Source: Myxococcus virescens
GTDB lineage: Bacteria; Myxococcota; Myxococcia; Myxococcales; Myxococcaceae
Reading direction: 5' to 3'
NCBI RefSeq assembly: GCF_900101905.1
Contig: NZ_FNAJ01000002.1
Location: forward strand, 124,001 to 188,000
Length of the DNA stretch: 64,000 nt
A program made the position numbers and the translations under genes. The notes under the pieces were generated by a model, which was not told where the DNA came from, did no database searches, and saw only the letters and a list, made by a program, of their open reading frames with translations. The stretch's first letter is position 1. Every line of letters starts with the position of its first letter. This document shows positions 24,216-32,491 of the stretch, in pieces.

Positions 24216-24734
24216 ATGTCCCAGCTTCCCTCTCGCCTCTCGCGCTGGCGCTCTACGGTGGAGCCCATCGCCGCGCTGTACCGCCTGGACCCACTGCTGG
24301 TGTACGCCGTCATGGACAGGGAGTCCTTGGGCGGCGACGCCCTCACGCCCAAGGGGCCCAGCGGCACTGGGGACCACGGCCACGGGCGCGGGCTGATGCA
24401 GGTGGATGACAGGGCCCACAAGGGCTTCGTCTCGGCCGTGGACGACCTGGGCCGGCCGCTGTGGCAGGACCCGTCCGTCAACGTGCTGTACGGCTGCCGC
24501 CTCCTGCGGCGCAATCTGGACTCCCTGGACGGGTACATGGCCGGCGCGCTTGCTGCGTACAACGCGGGCCTGGGCCGGGTGCGCTCCGCGCTGGCGCGGC
24601 TGCCTCCGGACGCCACGGACGCGCAGCGCCTGGCCGCAGTGGACGGCGTCACCACCGGCCGGGACTACGCCAGCAACGTCCTCTCGCGGCGCGAGCGCTT
24701 CGCTGGCTCCGCGCCCGCTGCGTCTGGCGCCTGA
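24216..24734 (+). CDS. Endolysin: SLT-type lytic transglycosylase
   Basis: 172 residues. LLVYAVMDRESLGG gives the catalytic Glu36 in the usual ES motif; HGRGLMQVDDRAHKGF and the later GYMAGALAAYNAGLGRV are the further lysozyme-fold signatures. It cleaves the glycan strand of peptidoglycan between MurNAc and GlcNAc. No signal peptide is present, so release depends on a holin. Confidence 0.85.
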   Translation: MSQLPSRLSRWRSTVEPIAALYRLDPLLVYAVMDRESLGGDALTPKGPSGTGDHGHGRGLMQVDDRAHKGFVSAVDDLGRPLWQDPSVNVLYGCRLLRRNLDSLDGYMAGALAAYNAGLGRVRSALARLPPDATDAQRLAAVDGVTTGRDYASNVLSRRERFAGSAPAASGA

Positions 24735-24801
24735 GCGTCAGCGCACTCGTTCCCGCTCGGCGTCTCGGCGCTGGGCATCCCCCGCAGTCAGGAGCACCCG
24801 T

Positions 24802-25368
24802 ATGAAACAGAAGCTGAAGATGCTCGCCATCGCCACGGTGGCGATGGTCCTCACCGGGCCGGCCGTCGCGCTGGCCGCCGCGAGCACGAGCGATCCCACC
24901 GAGGTGTCCGCCTCCATCCTCTCCGCCATCGGCACCGCGCTGCTCGGCCTGCTGGCCAGCCCGGACGCGCTGGGCATCATCTTCTCCGGGGTGGTGCTCG
25001 GTGGTGGGTGGCTCGCGCGGCGCGTCTGGAAGGACAAGGCCGAGGCCCGCCTCCGCGCCTTCGCCCAGGGCGTGGAGCACGTCTACTTCGCGGTGGAGTC
25101 CTTCGCCTTGAAGACGACCAACACCATCGACGACAAGCTGGCGCTCGCCCTGAAGTTGCTCAACGAGCAGATGGCGAGGCATGGCTACAAGCTCACCGCC
25201 CAGGAGTCCGAGGACGCCAAGCTGCGCTTCGAGGCGCTCCACGGAGCAGGGAAGGCCGCGGCGAAGCAGGCCGTGCAGACGGCCGCAGAGCTCGCCGCCA
25301 GAGGCATCGCCACCGCGCTCCCGACGGTGACGGCGCTGACCACGGTCCCTCAGACGCCCCGCGCCTAG
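24802..25368 (+). CDS. Holin_LLH-like phage holin
   Basis: 188 residues. The N-terminus is a signal-like hydrophobic segment (MLAIATVAMVLTGPAVALA), then a second membrane segment around residues 38-72, then a helix with TTNTIDDKLALALKLLNEQM and RHGYKLTAQESEDAKLR, close to phage holins of superfamily 6 (LLH type). It lies directly after the endolysin. The membrane-hole role is known for the family. Confidence 0.7.
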   Translation: MKQKLKMLAIATVAMVLTGPAVALAAASTSDPTEVSASILSAIGTALLGLLASPDALGIIFSGVVLGGGWLARRVWKDKAEARLRAFAQGVEHVYFAVESFALKTTNTIDDKLALALKLLNEQMARHGYKLTAQESEDAKLRFEALHGAGKAAAKQAVQTAAELAARGIATALPTVTALTTVPQTPRA

Positions 25369-25370
25369 CC

Positions 25371-25583
25371 GTGGCCGCGGGGCTGGACGGGGTGCTGTCT
25401 CGTGTCCCCGTCCGTACCGGCTACCTGGAGGCTCAGGCCGGCGTGTCCAGCCTCTCCGGCGCCTACGTGCGCGGCGAGCTGGGCGCGCGGCTTCGGCCGA
25501 ACCTCGGGCTCTTCGCCTTCGCAGAGGCCAACGCCCGCGAGCGGATGGCGGGCGCGGGCATCCGCTACACGTTCGGCTGGTGA
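25371..25583 (+). CDS. Mini outer-membrane-barrel-like protein ending the lysis block
   Basis: 70 residues, GTG start two bases after the holin stop. Alternating strands (YLEAQAGVSSLSGAYVRGEL; LGLFAFAEANARERMAGAGI) end RYTFGW; a C-terminal aromatic after alternating residues is the outer-membrane-protein signature. It is too short for a full barrel and has no signal peptide. A role in outer-membrane disruption during lysis is possible but inferred. Confidence 0.5.
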   Translation: MAAGLDGVLSRVPVRTGYLEAQAGVSSLSGAYVRGELGARLRPNLGLFAFAEANARERMAGAGIRYTFGW

Positions 25584-25628
25584 GGTGAGGCGGCCCGCTC
25601 CGGTGCGCTGGGGCGGGCCGTCTTGCGT

Positions 25629-25841
25629 CTACGCTGGGTCTGGCTTGGCAATCTCCAGAGCCGCCACAGCCGCGCTGTACTTGGCCCGGCTGGCCGTCAC
25701 GCGCTTGAATGCCGCATCCCAAAGCGTGTCGGAAGGCCCCACGTCCCTGATTGCTGGGTTCTGCTTCAGCAACTCAACAAGTTGCATGTCTGCAATCAGG
25801 TCCGTCCGTGCTTCGCGGAATGCGTCCAGTTCTTTCTTCAT
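25629..25841 (-). CDS. Small helical protein
   Basis: 70 residues, all helix-forming and charged (MKKELDAFREARTDLIADMQ and onward), preceded on its strand by AGGGGGAA. First gene left-facing after the lysis block; it opens the convergent junction with the late genes. Lower GC than neighbours. Function unknown. Confidence 0.6.
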   Translation of the reverse strand: MKKELDAFREARTDLIADMQLVELLKQNPAIRDVGPSDTLWDAAFKRVTASRAKYSAAVAALEIAKPDPA

Positions 25842-25904
25842 GGGTTCCCCCTTGGGCGTGAGTGCCCGAGGTGAGGCTATGCGCCCTGGATGGTCCTGAC
25901 GAAT

Positions 25905-26741
25905 CTACGACTCGCCACCCGGCGTCACCCACCTCCAGGCGGAGTAGCCCGACACGTAAATCCACTTCGACAGCGTCAGGCCGGGCCCGTGGCGCTGGCG
26001 CTTGAGGTGGCCGCGCACCTGTCGCTCCTCTGCGACGCGGCTACCCGTAGGCGCGGGGGCAGGGAGAGTGGTGGTGCCGCCGCCGAGCGCGCCGTCCAGG
26101 TAGACGTTGCGCACCGGCAGCAGCCCCACGGCGTCCCTCTTGCGCGCCTCGTCCACGCGCAACGGCGAGCCCTCGGCCTCGCAGAGGAGGGCGTACACCA
26201 CGGCAAACCGGGCAGCGTCGCGGGCCCAGGACTGGTGCTCGCCGACGTCCTCGATGAGCGGTGAGTGCGCCTGCCGAGTCCCCTCGGCCAGGTCGCCGCC
26301 CGTCCACTGCGGGCGCCACGGGGCGACGTTGGCCGCGCCCGAGGCGGTGAGCCCCACGAGGTACGTGACGCCCTCCACCGTGTACCCGCCAAGGGCGAAG
26401 GTGCTGCCGAATAGCCGCTCGCCAGCGCTGGGCCGCCGCACCTCCAGCAGCCACGGCCGGCGGAGGATCGCGGGCGGGGAGTCTGGCAGGGAATGCAAGT
26501 CAGTCGCCGCGACGTGCTGTGCCGCGGCCGGCCGCACCTGATGGGCGACGAGCTGCGCGCCCCCGGCCAGCGCCAGCCCAGCCACGTTGACGAGGGGTGG
26601 CGCGCGAAGCGGTGCACCCTCGTCCCAGGCCGCCTGGGCGGTGAGGAGGGCGCGCTGGCGAAAGGGCACCAGGTCCAGCCCGGCGGGCGCGGACCGCAGC
26701 GCGGACAGCACCTCGGCCACCAACTCGGCAAGGCCAGTCAT
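25905..26741 (-). CDS. Hypothetical phage protein, large
   Basis: 278 residues, ATG overlapping the upstream stop (ATGA). Contains YTVEGVTYLVGLTASGAANV and FAVVYALLCEAEGSPLRVDE; mixed alpha/beta, Pro/Ala-rich. No family recognised. It ends the left-facing early block, next to the lysis genes. Confidence 0.6.
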   Translation of the reverse strand: MTGLAELVAEVLSALRSAPAGLDLVPFRQRALLTAQAAWDEGAPLRAPPLVNVAGLALAGGAQLVAHQVRPAAAQHVAATDLHSLPDSPPAILRRPWLLEVRRPSAGERLFGSTFALGGYTVEGVTYLVGLTASGAANVAPWRPQWTGGDLAEGTRQAHSPLIEDVGEHQSWARDAARFAVVYALLCEAEGSPLRVDEARKRDAVGLLPVRNVYLDGALGGGTTTLPAPAPTGSRVAEERQVRGHLKRQRHGPGLTLSKWIYVSGYSAWRWVTPGGES

Positions 26742-26980
26742 TTGTCCTCCTCGGGCGGCGTCCATCCTCGGGCCTTGGCCGCCTCCTCAAGGGCGAGGTT
26801 GACGGCACCGGAGTCGTTGGCCGGGTGCTCCTTGCGCGGGTGGCGGGCAAGGTGCTCGACGAGGTGCGCGCGGGCGCTTTCGCCGGCGGGGGTGAGGCGG
26901 ACGCCGAGGCGCTTCAACGGCACGTCTCCGCGGAGTCGGCGAGCCCGGGGTGGAGTCTTCGAGGTGTCGTGCTTGGGCAT
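26738..26980 (-). CDS. Small basic protein
   Basis: 80 residues, basic N-terminal half (PRARRLRGDVPLKRLGVRL) and an acidic helical end AKARGWTPPEEDK. Translationally coupled to the following gene by ATGA. The basic part could bind nucleic acid; no family identified. Confidence 0.6.
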   Translation of the reverse strand: MPKHDTSKTPPRARRLRGDVPLKRLGVRLTPAGESARAHLVEHLARHPRKEHPANDSGAVNLALEEAAKARGWTPPEEDK

Positions 26981-27034
26981 GCTTCTCCTGCAGGCCCGGC
27001 CGCGACTGGCGGTCGGGCGGGGTGGTGAAACGGA

Positions 27035-27592
27035 TTAAAGGGCGGCGACGGCGCGGCGCTCTTCGACGCGGTTGGCCACCGGGTATGCGACGTGTGTCCA
27101 CGCCGCGTTGCTACCCAGCTCCCGGCAAGTCAGCGACGGCACCACGGACGGCGCACACGGCAGCTTCTCCTTGCGCCACTGGTCCGAGTACTCCGACACG
27201 CCAAACCACTCCGCGAACGATGCCTTGTCGTCCTCGTGGCGGCGCTGGCCCACCTCGTGGATCTCCCACCCGGAGGGAGGCTCGTAGGCGCGGGACCGCA
27301 GGAGCTGCTCGCGATAGAGGGTCCAGTAGTCCTGGCTCCAGCCGAGGGCGCGAGGCCGCCCGTTGTGGAGCGTGTCGTACAGCACCCAGCCGAACGTGGC
27401 CAGGAGCGGAGCGGGCTCCAGGGAGTAGTAGTAGGTCCAGGCCACCTGGGCGCCAGACGTGTGCCGCTGCTCCCACCCACAGAGGCTACCCGCGAACAAC
27501 AGTCCCTGTTGCCAGAAGAAATCACCGAGGGCGACCACCTGCTCGGGCGTGAGCTTCTCTCCGTACGTCTTCAGGCACAGCAGCGAGGTCAT
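27035..27592 (-). CDS. Hypothetical phage protein
   Basis: 185 residues from MTSLLCLKTYGEKLTPEQVV; an upstream extension of low-complexity residues was not used. Aromatic-rich (WTYYYSLEPAPLLATFGWVL; WSQDYWTLYREQLLR). No recognised motif. Probably soluble. Confidence 0.6.
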   Translation of the reverse strand: MTSLLCLKTYGEKLTPEQVVALGDFFWQQGLLFAGSLCGWEQRHTSGAQVAWTYYYSLEPAPLLATFGWVLYDTLHNGRPRALGWSQDYWTLYREQLLRSRAYEPPSGWEIHEVGQRRHEDDKASFAEWFGVSEYSDQWRKEKLPCAPSVVPSLTCRELGSNAAWTHVAYPVANRVEERRAVAAL

Positions 27593-27698
27593 GGCGTCTC
27601 CGTGCCCGCGCGTGGCGGGCGAAGTGAGAGGGCCGCCCCGGACAGCGGCGGCATCGCCCGAAGGCATCGGGCCAGAGGCCCGCGAGGGGACGGCGGTG

Positions 27699-28118
27699 CT
27701 ACTCGCGCTCCTGCTCAGCCTCGCGGCGGGCCTGCTCCGCGGCGAGCGTGGCGGACTCCTCCTCGCGCGCCACGTCGTCCTCACGCGCCGCCTGCTCCGT
27801 GCAGCGCCGACAGAAGTCCTGGCCCACTGCGTTCGCCGTCAGCTCGGCGCGGGCGAACACCTCGCCGCACCCGGCGCACACGTTGTGGGTGTCTGACGCG
27901 GTGAACAGCCAGTCCATCTCCGCGCGCACATCCTCGGGGACGGCCTGCCGGGAGACGGCCTCCCACTCGCTAGCGAGTCCGACGCCGCCGGACCAGGTCT
28001 GGGAGTCCTCGCCCTGGGCGCGGTGGAGGTCGAATCCCCACTGGTTGTCGGCGGGCAACTGGACGGCAAAGTCGCCTGCGAGAGCGCCAGCGGTGAGTCG
28101 GACGTATCCGGTGTGCAT
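27699..28118 (-). CDS. Zinc-ribbon protein with charged tail
   Basis: 139 residues. CAGCGEVFARAELTANAVG then CRRC near residues 81-107 form a two-pair zinc ribbon; a charged Glu/Arg/Ala helix follows. The N-terminal 75 residues have an unassigned fold. Phage proteins of this form are often small nucleic-acid or protein adaptors. Confidence 0.65.
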   Translation of the reverse strand: MHTGYVRLTAGALAGDFAVQLPADNQWGFDLHRAQGEDSQTWSGGVGLASEWEAVSRQAVPEDVRAEMDWLFTASDTHNVCAGCGEVFARAELTANAVGQDFCRRCTEQAAREDDVAREEESATLAAEQARREAEQERE

Positions 28119-28222
28119 CTTCGACTCCTCCCGGCTCGGCCGGGGACAGCGAGAAATCGCCCGAGGGCATCACTGCTAGAGACGCCAGCCGCGTGAAATC
28201 CCATCGCGGCCGGGTGACGAAA

Positions 28223-28519
28223 TCAGGCGACCGCGCTGTCGCTGACAGTGTCGCCGTCCAAGTCCACCACGTCGCCGCTGTCCAGGCGGACCGTCTGCGA
28301 CACCTCGTCCCAGTCGCCCCACTGGGCGGTGGCGTTGGACGCCTGCCCGGCGCGCACGCCGTCCACCACCAACGTGGTGACGCGCACGTCGCCCCATCTT
28401 CCCTCGTAGAGGTCAACGCGCTCTCCGCGCGCCAACACCTCTCGGGCCTCGCGCTCCAGGTCGTGGGGCAGGTGGAGGTCATCCAGGGTATCCGCGGTAA
28501 CGACGGTGGGCTCGGTCAT
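28223..28519 (-). CDS. Acidic hypothetical protein
   Basis: 98 residues, strongly acidic, with strands near VRVTTLVVDGVRAG and VRLDSGDVVDLDGDTVSDSA. Small acidic phage proteins can be DNA mimics that block host nucleases or repressors, but only the charge supports this. No family recognised. Confidence 0.6.
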   Translation of the reverse strand: MTEPTVVTADTLDDLHLPHDLEREAREVLARGERVDLYEGRWGDVRVTTLVVDGVRAGQASNATAQWGDWDEVSQTVRLDSGDVVDLDGDTVSDSAVA

Positions 28520-28613
28520 GGTGTCTGTCCTCGGGTGCAGCGGGTGGGGTGCTGCGTGGTACCGGGTAATGCCCGGCAGTCAGCCCCGGCAGGCCCGGGG
28601 CGAGCCGGTGCGC

Positions 28614-28871
28614 TCAGTCCACCATCTCGTAACCGGCGCCCTCCAGCGCCTTGATGATGTGCTCGGAGGTGACGCTCTTCACCTTCCTCAGCCCCGCGCG
28701 CTTCACCCGCCCCGGCGCCGTCACCTGGAAGCTGGCCTTGAACTTGCCGTGCTCCAGCACCAGCACAACGCCCGGGACACTGCCCAGCTTGAACTCCCCG
28801 TACCCCATGGGGTTGACGTCCTCGCGGTTGAGGAGGTCAGCAGCAAACTTGGCGTCGAGAATGGCGGACAT
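28614..28871 (-). CDS. Small protein downstream of tandem operators
   Basis: 85 residues, compact alpha/beta: FKLGSVPGVVLVLEHGKFKA, basic RVKRAGLRKVKS, then a last helix HIIKALEGAGYEMVD. It is the first gene behind two palindromic operators at 28924-28962, so it may be the regulated early gene or the regulator itself. No family recognised. Confidence 0.6.
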   Translation of the reverse strand: MSAILDAKFAADLLNREDVNPMGYGEFKLGSVPGVVLVLEHGKFKASFQVTAPGRVKRAGLRKVKSVTSEHIIKALEGAGYEMVD

Positions 28872-28923
28872 GGCTACCTCGTGGGCTCGCGCGGCTGGAG
28901 TGCCGCTGTCGATGGGTGGGTTA

Positions 28924-28962
28924 TAGCGACGTCGCTAGTCATGGTCAATAGCGGCGTCGCTA
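28924..28962 (-). promoter_or_regulatory. Two tandem 14-base palindromic operators
   Basis: TAGCGACGTCGCTA at 28924-28937 (perfect palindrome) and TAGCGGCGTCGCTA at 28949-28962 (one mismatch), 25 bases start to start, lying 53 to 91 bases ahead of the left-facing gene at 28614-28871. Two turns of helix between copies suit side-by-side binding of a dimeric HTH repressor. The binder is not known. Confidence 0.65.
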
Positions 28963-29079
28963 AATCTGAAGCGACCGCTCAACCCGCCGTAACTACAGGG
29001 ATAGACCGCGTCGGCGTCCGACCCTAGGCAGAGACGGGCAGGCGAGGAATCCCTCTCCAGGGTGATGGCAGCGCGGCAC

Positions 29080-29292
29080 CTACTCGGGCTCACCCGTCAG
29101 CCGGGCGACGGCGGCGCGCCAGGTGGGCATGGCCGAGCGGGAGGCTGGCACGAGTCGCCCGTGGCGGCCGACGTGGTAGGCGCGGGTCGTCCTGTCCTGC
29201 GGGTGGGCGCGCTCGTTGGCGCAGAGGAGGAGGGTGCCTCGGCGCTCGAACTGGGCGCCGCAGCCTGGGCAGCGGTAGGCGGTAGGGCTCAC
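29080..29292 (-). CDS. Tiny zinc-ribbon protein
   Basis: 70 residues, GTG start. YRCPGCGAQFERRGTLLLCA carries CxxC and one further Cys, with a His-rich middle that could complete the zinc site. Its 5' side (to 30090) is the hairpin-rich non-coding zone, so any transcript that reaches it from the KilA-N gene would carry that structure. Confidence 0.55.
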   Translation of the reverse strand: MSPTAYRCPGCGAQFERRGTLLLCANERAHPQDRTTRAYHVGRHGRLVPASRSAMPTWRAAVARLTGEPE

Positions 29293-29368
29293 GCCAGTAG
29301 GACGCGAGGCGCGGCGGTTGTTACCTGGCCGCGTGCCAGTCGTCGGGCACCGGACTCCCTCGCGACCA

Positions 29369-30080
29369 CTCCTGGCAGGGCAGGAGCGCCACGAATACCG
29401 TCAGCAATGACGACGGTATTCGCCCCCCTGGATCCAGGGCGCTCCCGGCAGGCCCATCCCCTTTGCCAAGCGCTCAGAACCGCTCGGGATTCAGGCCGGA
29501 ATGGGCCTCTGAACGGCCTGTCGGTCCCCTTTGCGGCACGGTGCGGAGCGCCTGGGCCTTTTCAGGGCTGCCTGAGCCAGATTCTCCAATGACTCCGCTC
29601 ACGTCACCGTGCGCACCGGGTGCGGAGCGTCTGGCGCCGAAGGGTCACATCCGTTGTGACCCCCGATGTGGGCGTGGCCACATCGCTCAGAGGGGAGCCA
29701 GAACGGTTCTGGCCCCTCGATACCCAGGTTCTGGGTGTTGCCCCGAAGGATCGGCGCAGTACGCGGGACCGATATGCGGATTCCCATATCGGGGGCCTCC
29801 GGGGAATCCCGGAGGGGGTTCCTGTCCTGCCAGGAGCGCCCCGCGCGAAACTCTGCTGAGCCGCAGTAGCCCCGCAGACCGATGGCCTAACGAACCGCGA
29901 GAGCATCCGCGTCCAGTATGGGGAAACCCACACTGACACCACTCCGGGAAACTCCGGAGTGGGGGTCTGTTCCGTCCAGACCCCTCCACTCTGCGTTTTC
30001 GCAGAGCGCCCGTTCATCACTTTCGAGGAACGGTCCGAGGCTCGCTTCTGAGCATCGACACTCCTCGCTTCTGAGGAGTG
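29369..30080. ncRNA. Hairpin array: candidate structured RNA or origin
   Basis: About 18 hairpins in 0.7 kb. Those with 7 or more pairs: 29394-29420 (loop GCAA), 29490-29520 (two alternative pairings), 29642-29662 (GGGTCACA arms), 29664-29685 (CGATGTGG), 29690-29718 (12 pairs), 29769-29792 (CCGATATG), 29796-29815 (CCTCCGGG), 29914-29935 (loop GAAA), 29939-29962 (CCACTCCGG), 29962-29984 (GGGGTCTG), 29989-30006 (CTCTGCG), 30059-30080 (CACTCCTC). Shorter ones lie between. The loop block CTCGCTTCTGAG occurs twice (30041, 30064). Open frames across it change hairpin arms into unlikely peptides. GNRA-type loops (GCAA, GAAA) appear on the plus strand, which slightly favours that strand. No reverse transcriptase is nearby. 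Confidence 0.6.
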
Positions 30081-30090
30081 GACCGCGAAA

Positions 30091-30975
30091 CTACCCAGGC
30101 TCGCCTCCGTCGGCCTTGGCCAGCAGGGATTCCTGCTTTGGGTTGGCGGGCAGAGCAGGCGCGATGTTCGCGACGCCGCTGCCGGCGGTGCTTTTCAAGC
30201 GGGCGAAGAACCACGCCATGCCCACGGGGGTCACCATCGTCTGCCCTCGGTCGTCCTGGACGATTCCTTCCGCAGTCTGGCGCTCCACCAGACGTGCCTT
30301 GTTGACGAGGTACCCCTTCGCCACGAACTCCGCATGAGGCAGGAGGCGGTTCCTCCTCTTCTGGCCTGGCTGCTGGGGGCGGCGGTAGCAAATGTTGCTG
30401 TCCAGGAGATATCGGACGAACCACTTCGGCGGGACTTCGAGTGCTGTCGCCGCGTCCGTAAGGCACCTGTTCCCAATCGCCCCAAGGTATCTCCGAGCCA
30501 GGTCGACGTCCGGCTTCTGGGCTTCGAGTTGCTGGGCCTGCTGGGCATTCACAGCGGAGAGCCGGAGTTTCTCCTTCTCGGCCACGACGAGGGCCTCCAG
30601 TGCCTCGATGTAGTCGCCCGGGAGTTGAGGCGTGGCCGGCGCATCCGGTACGCCGCGGACCATCGCGTCGAATGCCTCGATGACCTTGAGGCGGAACGTT
30701 GCCGAAATCCACATGGCGTAGTCGTAGACCAGCGCCTTGCAGACGTAGGTGCCGCCATTCCGGCCCTCCACCGTCTGCACGGGCAAACTCCGGGGTTCCC
30801 CGGAGTTTATCGCCGCGATGATTTCCTTGGTGCTGGTGAGTCGGAGGAAGTCGTTGGGCTGGTGGCGCTTCTCCAGTCCGGCAGCCCTGTGCAGGTCGTT
30901 CAGGCAGTACCTGCCGTGGGCGTCCCGGCGGACAACGACTTCACCGACAACGAGGGAGTCTGACCTACACGTCAT
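30091..30975 (-). CDS. KilA-N / antirepressor-like phage regulator
   Basis: 294 residues; ATG preceded by AGGAGGTCGC. Residues about 8-108 are a KilA-N-type domain (DAHGRYCLNDLHRAAGLEKR; TYVCKALVYDYAMWISATFR, then LKVIEAFDAMV). About 120-155 is a coiled coil, and 155-265 resembles the phage antirepressor C-terminal (ANT) domain with ATALEVPPKWFVRYLLDSN. Such two-domain proteins inactivate or compete with repressors and trigger early expression. Hairpin-rich DNA lies just downstream. Confidence 0.8.
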   Translation of the reverse strand: MTCRSDSLVVGEVVVRRDAHGRYCLNDLHRAAGLEKRHQPNDFLRLTSTKEIIAAINSGEPRSLPVQTVEGRNGGTYVCKALVYDYAMWISATFRLKVIEAFDAMVRGVPDAPATPQLPGDYIEALEALVVAEKEKLRLSAVNAQQAQQLEAQKPDVDLARRYLGAIGNRCLTDAATALEVPPKWFVRYLLDSNICYRRPQQPGQKRRNRLLPHAEFVAKGYLVNKARLVERQTAEGIVQDDRGQTMVTPVGMAWFFARLKSTAGSGVANIAPALPANPKQESLLAKADGGEPG

Positions 30976-31248
30976 GCGACCTCCTGGGGCGAGAGCATGA
31001 CTGACCAACGGCCGACGTAGCCGTGTGGGTGCCCGGTCCCGCGATGGTGTGTGGACATGGCTGACTGTGATTGAGCCTGCCACCTGTGTCGTCAGCGTCT
31101 GGGGGCGCCATCGACCAGCCACAAGCTATGGGGGAGGTATTTTAGCGTCAACGCGAGACATTTCTTTCGCTGCGTTTCTCCTCTGTAGAGCGTGAACACT
31201 GGGTGACCCCGACCCGGAACTTGGAGTGTGCGATTGCAGTTGCCGGGA

Positions 31249-31710
31249 CTACGGCCTGGAGGCCTGCAGCCCGGGGAACAGCGGGCCCGCGCCCACCTCG
31301 GGAGTCCGCTCCAGCCGCTCCATGGCCAGCGTCAGCAGCCCAACCGTCTCCAGGCGCGTCAGTCCGCCCACGTCCTCCCAACCCTTGAGCCCGAGGCCTC
31401 CGGCGGAGCGCGGGCCCTCGCAGTGAGAGACGGCCTTGCGTGCCTCCACCCAATTCACCAGCGCCCGCGTCGACACCCGGGACTCGCGGCCGGCGAATGG
31501 GGACGCGAACTGCTCGCGCTCCACCTCGAAGCGTGTGGCGTCGAGCAGCTTGTCCAACTCGACGCGGGCGCGGTCCGACAGCCGCACGTACCGCATCGCC
31601 ACCGTCAGGCTGGGCGAGCCCGCGGACACCCGGTGGCGCAGGTCCTCCAGTGCGTGCGTCAGGGTGTGGCGGAGCACGGCGCGCCTCCCATCGGCCAGGT
31701 GCTGCGCCAC
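31249..31710 (-). CDS. Hypothetical helical protein
   Basis: 153 residues, helix-rich (VAMRYVRLSDRARVELDKLL; RLETVGLLTLAMERLERT). It overlaps the preceding gene's 3' end by 52 bases. No motif recognised. The 273 bases between this gene and the KilA-N gene hold no convincing gene; an AT-richer patch near 31135-31190 could contain a promoter but no clear element was seen. Confidence 0.55.
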   Translation of the reverse strand: MAQHLADGRRAVLRHTLTHALEDLRHRVSAGSPSLTVAMRYVRLSDRARVELDKLLDATRFEVEREQFASPFAGRESRVSTRALVNWVEARKAVSHCEGPRSAGGLGLKGWEDVGGLTRLETVGLLTLAMERLERTPEVGAGPLFPGLQASRP

Positions 31711-31871
31711 CAGCGCGCGAGCGTGGCGGCGCGGCGCAGTTCACCCGTCCACCAACACCGCTCAAGCCGGTCGCGAAACCGCTGGTTGGCGAGCCTGCTC
31801 CGGGTGTGCCGCGTCCTGGCCCAGCGCCGATGGAGCATGGCATCCACCAGGGCGAAGAGGAGCTGGCTCAC
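31659..31871 (-). CDS. Short Arg/Trp-rich protein
   Basis: 70 residues, GTG start overlapping the upstream TGA (GTGA). Begins MSQLLFALVDAMLHRRWARTR; rich in Arg and Trp throughout, likely nucleic-acid or membrane surface binding. Overlaps the next gene out of frame. The coupling supports it; the composition leaves some doubt. Confidence 0.5.
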   Translation of the reverse strand: MSQLLFALVDAMLHRRWARTRHTRSRLANQRFRDRLERCWWTGELRRAATLARWWRSTWPMGGAPCSATP

Positions 31872-32491
31872 TGGGCACCTCCCTCGGACTCCCAGTCGGC
31901 CAGGGCAGTGCGGGCGGACAGCGCCACCAACACGTGCACGTCGCAGAGCTGCACCAGGCAGGTGCCCGCCGGCCACTCGTAGGTGACGGGGCCACGGCAC
32001 CCGGGGACGCGCAGGTGGACGGACGCGCCTCCGTCGCTCGTCGCCGAGGCCCACTCCACCTCGGCGTCAGGCAGCCGGGCCAGGGCGGCCGCGCGCGCGG
32101 TGGACTCCCTCTGGCGGCGCTCGGCCCGGTCCTCCTTGTCCGCGTCGCGATGCCCGGCGGAGCACCAGGCGCTGGCGCCCTCGGTGACGGGCTCAGGCGC
32201 GGAGCCGCCCTCGCCCTCTGCGTCGTCCGCGCAGGTGTCACAGCCGTCCGCGGTGACGTGGTGCTCGCACCAGCCGCACGTCAGCCACCAGCCCAGGCCC
32301 AGCAGCGCTTCCGCCGGCACCGGGCCCGGGGCGTACTCGTCCAGGCGAGGCTCGTGGCGCAGCGTCACCTCGCGCGGGTCCGCGCCCGCCTCTCGTCCAG
32401 CGAGGACGCGCGCCCGGCCTTCGCAGGTGGCGAACACCACCTCCTGGTGCTCGTCGCCCACGTCCACCACCCAGGCTTTCTTCTCAGCCAT
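31868..32491 (-). CDS. Zinc-finger-containing hypothetical protein
   Basis: 207 residues from MAEKKAWVVDVGDEHQEVVF. CGWCEHHVTADGCDTC at about 88-103 is a clear four-Cys zinc site; a charged helix (DADKEDRAERRQRESTARAA) follows, and the C-terminus is all-beta (GASVHLRVPGCRGPVTYEWP). Family unknown. Coupled to both neighbours. Confidence 0.65.
   Translation of the reverse strand: MAEKKAWVVDVGDEHQEVVFATCEGRARVLAGREAGADPREVTLRHEPRLDEYAPGPVPAEALLGLGWWLTCGWCEHHVTADGCDTCADDAEGEGGSAPEPVTEGASAWCSAGHRDADKEDRAERRQRESTARAAALARLPDAEVEWASATSDGGASVHLRVPGCRGPVTYEWPAGTCLVQLCDVHVLVALSARTALADWESEGGAQ

Noticed and set aside
27965..27978. 14-base palindrome ACTCGCTAGCGAGT
   Set aside because: Lies within the zinc-ribbon gene at 27699-28118, single copy, and differs from the operators at 28924; most likely chance.
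29463..29936. 157-codon open frame (+) across the hairpin array
   Set aside because: Its peptide is just translated hairpin arms in GC-rich DNA; no ribosome-binding site and no recognisable domain. The pairing explains the sequence better.
29369..30080. Retron msr/msd region
   Set aside because: Myxobacteria carry retrons, and the region is rich in inverted repeats, but no reverse transcriptase gene lies nearby and the many short stems do not resemble one long msd duplex.
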